64,000 bases of DNA from Panacibacter ginsenosidivorans (GTDB lineage: Bacteria; Bacteroidota; Bacteroidia; Chitinophagales; Chitinophagaceae), in contig NZ_CP042435.1 of assembly GCF_007971225.1 (NCBI RefSeq), positions 930,001-994,000 of the forward strand, read 5' to 3'. This document shows, piece by piece, positions 61,069-64,000 of this stretch. The notes beneath the pieces are model-generated. The model ran no database searches. It had not been told where the DNA came from and saw only the letters and a list, made by a program, of their open reading frames with translations. Position numbers and translations under genes: made by a program. Within the stretch, counting starts at the first letter, position 1. The number at the start of each line of letters is the position of its first letter.

Positions 61069-61130
61069 TTAACTATTTTGATCCCTGCAGGATAGCTACT
61101 ATTAAACTTCGTTGCGTCGCACACTTGTAC
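61069..61130 (-). repeat. Dispersed element copy 37 (GCG type)
   Basis: Core 61111-61130 on the minus strand, GTACAAGTGTGCGACGCAAC, followed by GAAGTTTAATAGTAGCTATC and a CTGCAGGGATCAAAAT tail that abuts the M56 stop codon. The last copy in the window. None occurs in the Ton cluster that follows. Confidence 0.88.
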
Positions 61131-61391
61131 TTTTTTTCATTATTAAGCAATGCTTAATCTGCTAATGATTCATTATCTGAAAACAGTATTATTGAAATTT
61201 TTCTAATAAGAAATAAAATTAATTTTACGCTTAACGAACTTTACAATCAAGCAGAATACAAGAACGTGTTACAATCCTAATTGTGTCATAAAATTGCTTT
61301 CAACATTTACATCCTGTATATTTGGTTTGGTATTTAGGTATAATATATTATTAATATCTGAGAACTCTTTAGGTTGGTTACGTTATGGTAT

Positions 61392-61429
61392 AACTATAAA
61401 TGTCTCCATTAATGGAGACATTTATAGTT
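61392..61429. terminator. Perfect 38-bp palindrome between convergent genes
   Basis: AACTATAAATGTCTCCATT and its exact reverse complement lie back to back with no loop bases. Located in the convergent gap 61066-61455, 27 nt beyond the tonB stop. The flanks have few T, so it may be a bidirectional terminator of a weak type or a protein-binding site. Confidence 0.55.
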
Positions 61430-61455
61430 TGTAGTGATATTAATTTCAGTTCTCT

Positions 61456-62286
61456 TTATCCCTCAGCAACCTGGAATGTTACACTTTGTTTCTGACGATA
61501 AATAACATTGCGGCCATTTTGCACAGCAGGCGACCAGGCTGGTCCTTTTTTGATAACCCGAACAGCTTCAGCTGCCGTACCATAACCAGGATCATTCAAG
61601 GGCTGCACTTCAGAAATATTACCATTCTTATCCACTAGGAATGATACAATAACTGTGTAGTTTCCCGGAGGAGCACCATTTTCCACGGGAGTATCGCTAT
61701 TCAGATTTCTTTGAAGATATTTGATCCATGCAGCTTGACCACCAGGAAACTTCGCTTCAATTTGCACTGTTTTAAATTCCTTATCGTAATCTTCTTCCTG
61801 AGCTTTGGGAGCTTCGACCTGGCCAGTACTCTGTTCAACAGGTGGCGCTACAACATCACTCTTCTCACCTTCCTGATTAATCGTACCAATTTTGGTATCA
61901 TCAAGTTTGTCTTGTTCAGGTGGCTTTTCTTCCGGTTTTACTTCCTCATCTTTCACAATCTTAGGAGGTGTAAATTTAGTTATCTCCACTTTTGGCGGTT
62001 CAACTTTTGGCGGTGGTGGTGGTGGTGGTTCAGGCTTCTTCTCTTCCTGTTTTACATCAGCCAGATTTACATCCTGTACTACCATTTGCACCGGCTTATC
62101 AGAAGCCACAAATTTTGCCAGAGCAACACTAATAAAGATAAGAATGCAAAAAGCGATCATAGAAATAACAGCAATAATTAGTCGCTTTTGATAAGTCTTT
62201 CTAAGATCATATGCCCCATATTCTTTATTTCGCCCCTCGAAAACAATATCGAGAATGTCTGCGCTTAGAATTTTGTTAGTATCCAT
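61456..62286 (-). CDS. TonB family energy transducer
   Basis: A 276-residue TonB protein. It has an N-terminal cytoplasmic stretch (ILDIVFEGRNKEYGAYDLRKTYQKR, typical of Bacteroidota TonB), a membrane helix at about 36-57, a Pro-rich periplasmic spacer (KKPEPPPPPPPKVEPPKVEI), and a C-terminal TonB domain of about 190-276 (FPGGQAAWIKYLQRNL, VIVSFLVDKNGNISEVQPL, VIYRQKQSVTFQV). It carries energy from ExbB/ExbD to outer-membrane receptors. It is the last gene of the minus-strand exbB-exbD-exbD-tonB operon. Confidence 0.93.
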   Translation of the reverse strand: MDTNKILSADILDIVFEGRNKEYGAYDLRKTYQKRLIIAVISMIAFCILIFISVALAKFVASDKPVQMVVQDVNLADVKQEEKKPEPPPPPPPKVEPPKVEITKFTPPKIVKDEEVKPEEKPPEQDKLDDTKIGTINQEGEKSDVVAPPVEQSTGQVEAPKAQEEDYDKEFKTVQIEAKFPGGQAAWIKYLQRNLNSDTPVENGAPPGNYTVIVSFLVDKNGNISEVQPLNDPGYGTAAEAVRVIKKGPAWSPAVQNGRNVIYRQKQSVTFQVAEG

Positions 62287-62340
62287 CGTAAAGAAATTAT
62301 TTTATAAGATTCAAATACCGGGAAATTCCATAAAAGAAAT

Positions 62341-62901
62341 TTACTGACCACTCGTAGCAGGTGCAGTCCCGCCGCCTTCTGTAGCTTTTATCATCTGATC
62401 TTCTATTGGCGAAATATCTACTAAAGCATATCTCTTAATAACATTTATAGACATTTCATCAAGTATATCAATCACGTTTTTATAATTGCTTTCATCATTT
62501 GGCTTTATTACCACTACCAAATCTGCGGTATCAGTGGTTTGTTTCTTATGGATGATTTCATCCCGTATTTCTTTAAAATTACTTGATTTAAAGTTTGAAC
62601 CGTCGGGTGCTAATATTCCTTCATAGTAAAAAACATGATTGTCTTTACCAAGAAGTATTGTAAGCGCCCCGGATTCTTTAGCTTTATTTTGTTCTTCAGG
62701 TGTTGCAGTATCATCCGGCAAATTTAATTTCATTGCCGTTGGCTGGCTCATCGTTGTGGTGAAAATAAAGAATGTTATAAGAAGGAATCCAAGATCAACC
62801 ATAGGCGTAAGGTCTACTCTAGTAGACATCTTCTTCCCTTTTTTGACTCCGGGACCTTTTTTATGTTTCCCACCTCCACCCGAGGTATCCATTTCTGCCA
62901 T
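62341..62901 (-). CDS. ExbD/TolR family biopolymer transport protein (second copy)
   Basis: A 186-residue ExbD-like protein. The N-terminus is basic and Gly-rich (GGGGKHKKGPGVKKGKKMS), and the single membrane helix at about 33-52 carries the essential aspartate in TRVDLTPMVDLGFLLITFFIF. The periplasmic domain includes VVVIKPNDESNYKNVIDILDEM. It should couple proton flow through ExbB to TonB. It lies between another ExbD and tonB, with gaps of about 50 nt. Confidence 0.92.
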   Translation of the reverse strand: MAEMDTSGGGGKHKKGPGVKKGKKMSTRVDLTPMVDLGFLLITFFIFTTTMSQPTAMKLNLPDDTATPEEQNKAKESGALTILLGKDNHVFYYEGILAPDGSNFKSSNFKEIRDEIIHKKQTTDTADLVVVIKPNDESNYKNVIDILDEMSINVIKRYALVDISPIEDQMIKATEGGGTAPATSGQ

Positions 62902-62949
62902 GACGCATAATTTTTTTAGTTAAACAAATAAATTTATCAAAGCATGAAA

Positions 62950-63618
62950 TTATTCTTCTCTTGCTTTTCCACTCATGTTTGCTTTCCAAAGTTCAGTACC
63001 CTGAGGCACACTTTCCGGATTGGTAACCATCTGGAATTTAAAAAGTTTATTCTTTTTAAAAGCGGTAAGCACGTTCTTAAAGCTGGGGTATTTTGCAACA
63101 TTGTCGCCCTTAAGCAAAAGATTAACTTTTGTTCCCTGGTACGCATCTGAAACAGCCCGCATCCAATCTATCATTTCATTGTTTGCAGTGTCTTTACAAG
63201 GAATTCCAGGCAATGTAAGGGCTGTCATTTGTTCTGTCTTTAATCTTGCCTGCTGACTTAATTGAGCGAGTGGAACGCCAATGAATGGTGCTTTAACCAA
63301 AGCGTCAATATCTGTGGTTGACAACCCAAGCCCCCGTGATTCATTAACAGATGCAATAATGTCGTGCTTTTTCTGTTTGTCAGAAGTATTATCTCCTGTT
63401 GAAAGAAATACCTTTCCATCTTTATTAAGCGATATCATAACTACATCCTTCTCAGGAGCTATTTTAGCAGCAACTGAATTTGGAGTTTCCACAGGAACAG
63501 CTTCCGAAGGCTTAAACTTTGTAGTAAGGATAAAGAAAGATAACAACAGGAAAGCCACATCACACATCGCTGTCATATCAACTGAAGTGCTTTTTCGTGG
63601 TATTTTCGGTCTTGCCAT
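62950..63618 (-). CDS. ExbD/TolR family biopolymer transport protein (first copy)
   Basis: A 222-residue ExbD-like protein. The membrane helix is at about 18-34, with the conserved aspartate in SVDMTAMCDVAFLLLSFFIL, followed by a longer periplasmic domain than its neighbour (about 188 residues, including TDIDALVKAPFIGVPLAQLS). Two differing ExbD genes in tandem are usual in Bacteroidota Ton clusters and are thought to form a heteromeric or specialised motor. Confidence 0.9.
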   Translation of the reverse strand: MARPKIPRKSTSVDMTAMCDVAFLLLSFFILTTKFKPSEAVPVETPNSVAAKIAPEKDVVMISLNKDGKVFLSTGDNTSDKQKKHDIIASVNESRGLGLSTTDIDALVKAPFIGVPLAQLSQQARLKTEQMTALTLPGIPCKDTANNEMIDWMRAVSDAYQGTKVNLLLKGDNVAKYPSFKNVLTAFKKNKLFKFQMVTNPESVPQGTELWKANMSGKAREE

Positions 63619-63690
63619 TATATAATTTTTAAAACTTCACTAATTAGATGCAGATCACGCAACTTTCCACAAATTATCATGTTTAAATGA

Positions 63691-64000
63691 TTATTTATAG
63701 TTCGCTGCAAAGCTTTGTGTCAATGTAAAGCCAGATTCGTCAATACCATATGTGATAGCATCAATTTTTGTAGTAAATACGTTATACATAATTATAGCAA
63801 TTGCTGAAGTGCCGATACCAAGTGCTGTATTATACAAGGCTTCAGATATACCTTGTGATAATTTTTGAGCAGCCTCACCACCGCCGCTTTCACCAAGAGC
63901 AGAGAATGAACGTATCATACCCATTACCGTACCAAGCAGACCAAGCAATGTAGCTACTGAAGCAATCGTAGAAAGGAATACAAGGTTTTTCTCAAGCATT
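63691..64000 (-). CDS. MotA/TolQ/ExbB proton channel protein, 3' part
   Basis: The last 102 or so codons of an ExbB-type protein. The start lies beyond the end of the window. Visible are the two last membrane helices, LSTIASVATLLGLLGTVMGMIRSF and GISEALYNTALGIGTSAIAIIMYNVF, with the Thr, Gly and Glu positions of the proton path. It is the first visible gene of the exbB-exbD-exbD-tonB operon and lies 72 nt before the next gene. Confidence 0.9.
   Translation of the reverse strand, partial: MLEKNLVFLSTIASVATLLGLLGTVMGMIRSFSALGESGGGEAAQKLSQGISEALYNTALGIGTSAIAIIMYNVFTTKIDAITYGIDESGFTLTQSFAANYK

Noticed and set aside
455-61130. The repeated core as a CRISPR repeat
   Set aside because: Copies are about 1-3 kb apart, in both orientations and separated by genes. 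There is no array, no regular spacer and no cas gene.
455-61130. The dispersed element as a simple intrinsic terminator
   Set aside because: Copies occur upstream of genes, between divergent genes and inside the suf operon. True terminators with T runs exist separately (4121, 26855, 52632, 57941), one of them beside an element copy.
1-64000. tRNA genes
   Set aside because: I looked for T-loop-like GTTCGA and GGTTCAA words. The ones found are inside coding genes or in the SRP RNA, with no cloverleaf around them.
1-64000. Phage-defence or toxin-antitoxin system
   Set aside because: No restriction, BREX, CBASS, retron, Abi or toxin-antitoxin gene is recognisable among the coding sequences.

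Overview
The window reads as chromosome of a Bacteroidota bacterium, most like a Chitinophagaceae relative. The evidence is low GC content, TAnnTTTG-type -7 promoter boxes, a type IX secretion plug protein (DUF5103), the futalosine menaquinone enzyme MqnE, an ExbB/ExbD/ExbD/TonB cluster, DUF2490 and DUF885 proteins, lipoproteins with Bacteroidota-style signal peptides, and a complete SUF operon. I see no prophage, insertion sequence, CRISPR array, secretion-toxin cluster or tRNA.

Layout. 1-4.2 kb: the end of a DUF1905/YdeI gene, a DUF885 lipoprotein, an RRM RNA-binding protein, small unknown genes and an acyl-lipid desaturase. 4.3-10.7 kb: the iron-sulfur operon sufA-B-C-D-S-E plus a DUF59 gene. 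10.7-22.3 kb: a Tat-exported sugar isomerase-like protein, two more DUF885 proteins, a LemA/DUF2207 pair, DUF2306 and AsmA-like membrane proteins and a cold-shock protein. 22.6-25.4 kb: two decayed genes (a frameshifted VCBS-repeat protein and an internally deleted GNAT) around an EEP-family nuclease. 25.6-41 kb: many single-gene units (iron permease, DUF892 ferritin-like, Crp, AraC and GlxA regulators, DinB proteins, hydrolases, a GH13 enzyme, VOC, DHFR-like and SRPBCC proteins). 41-52.5 kb: a trans-sulfuration enzyme, DUF2490, HbpS-like, MBL-fold, sulfatase, ABC-F, FKBP, potassium channel and FkbM genes. 52.7-61 kb: transaldolase, the SRP RNA, the T9SS plug, an FtsX-type permease, MqnE, CBM48 and a BlaI/BlaR-type pair with a clear operator palindrome. 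61.4-64 kb: TonB, two ExbD and the end of ExbB, on the minus strand.

The most striking thing is not a gene. By eye I count 37 copies of one short dispersed element, in most of the longer gene gaps. Each has a 20-nt core (typically GTACAAGTGTGCGACGCAAC or GTACAAGTGAGTGACACAAC) followed by a tail of about 40 nt that usually ends in an AGCCGGGCT-like box and an A/T run. The two core types differ at three linked positions, two of which are compensatory in a small palindrome. Orientation alternates along the chromosome: 31 of 36 neighbouring pairs are inverted. In three places two copies sit head to head, always a minus-strand GCG-type copy beside a plus-strand GTG-type copy, and two of those places are inside the suf operon. 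I do not recognise this family. It resembles a REP/BIME-like or MITE-like system, with no obvious transposase in the window. A second near-palindromic repeat (three copies) lies near a 62-codon gene and after the cold-shock gene.
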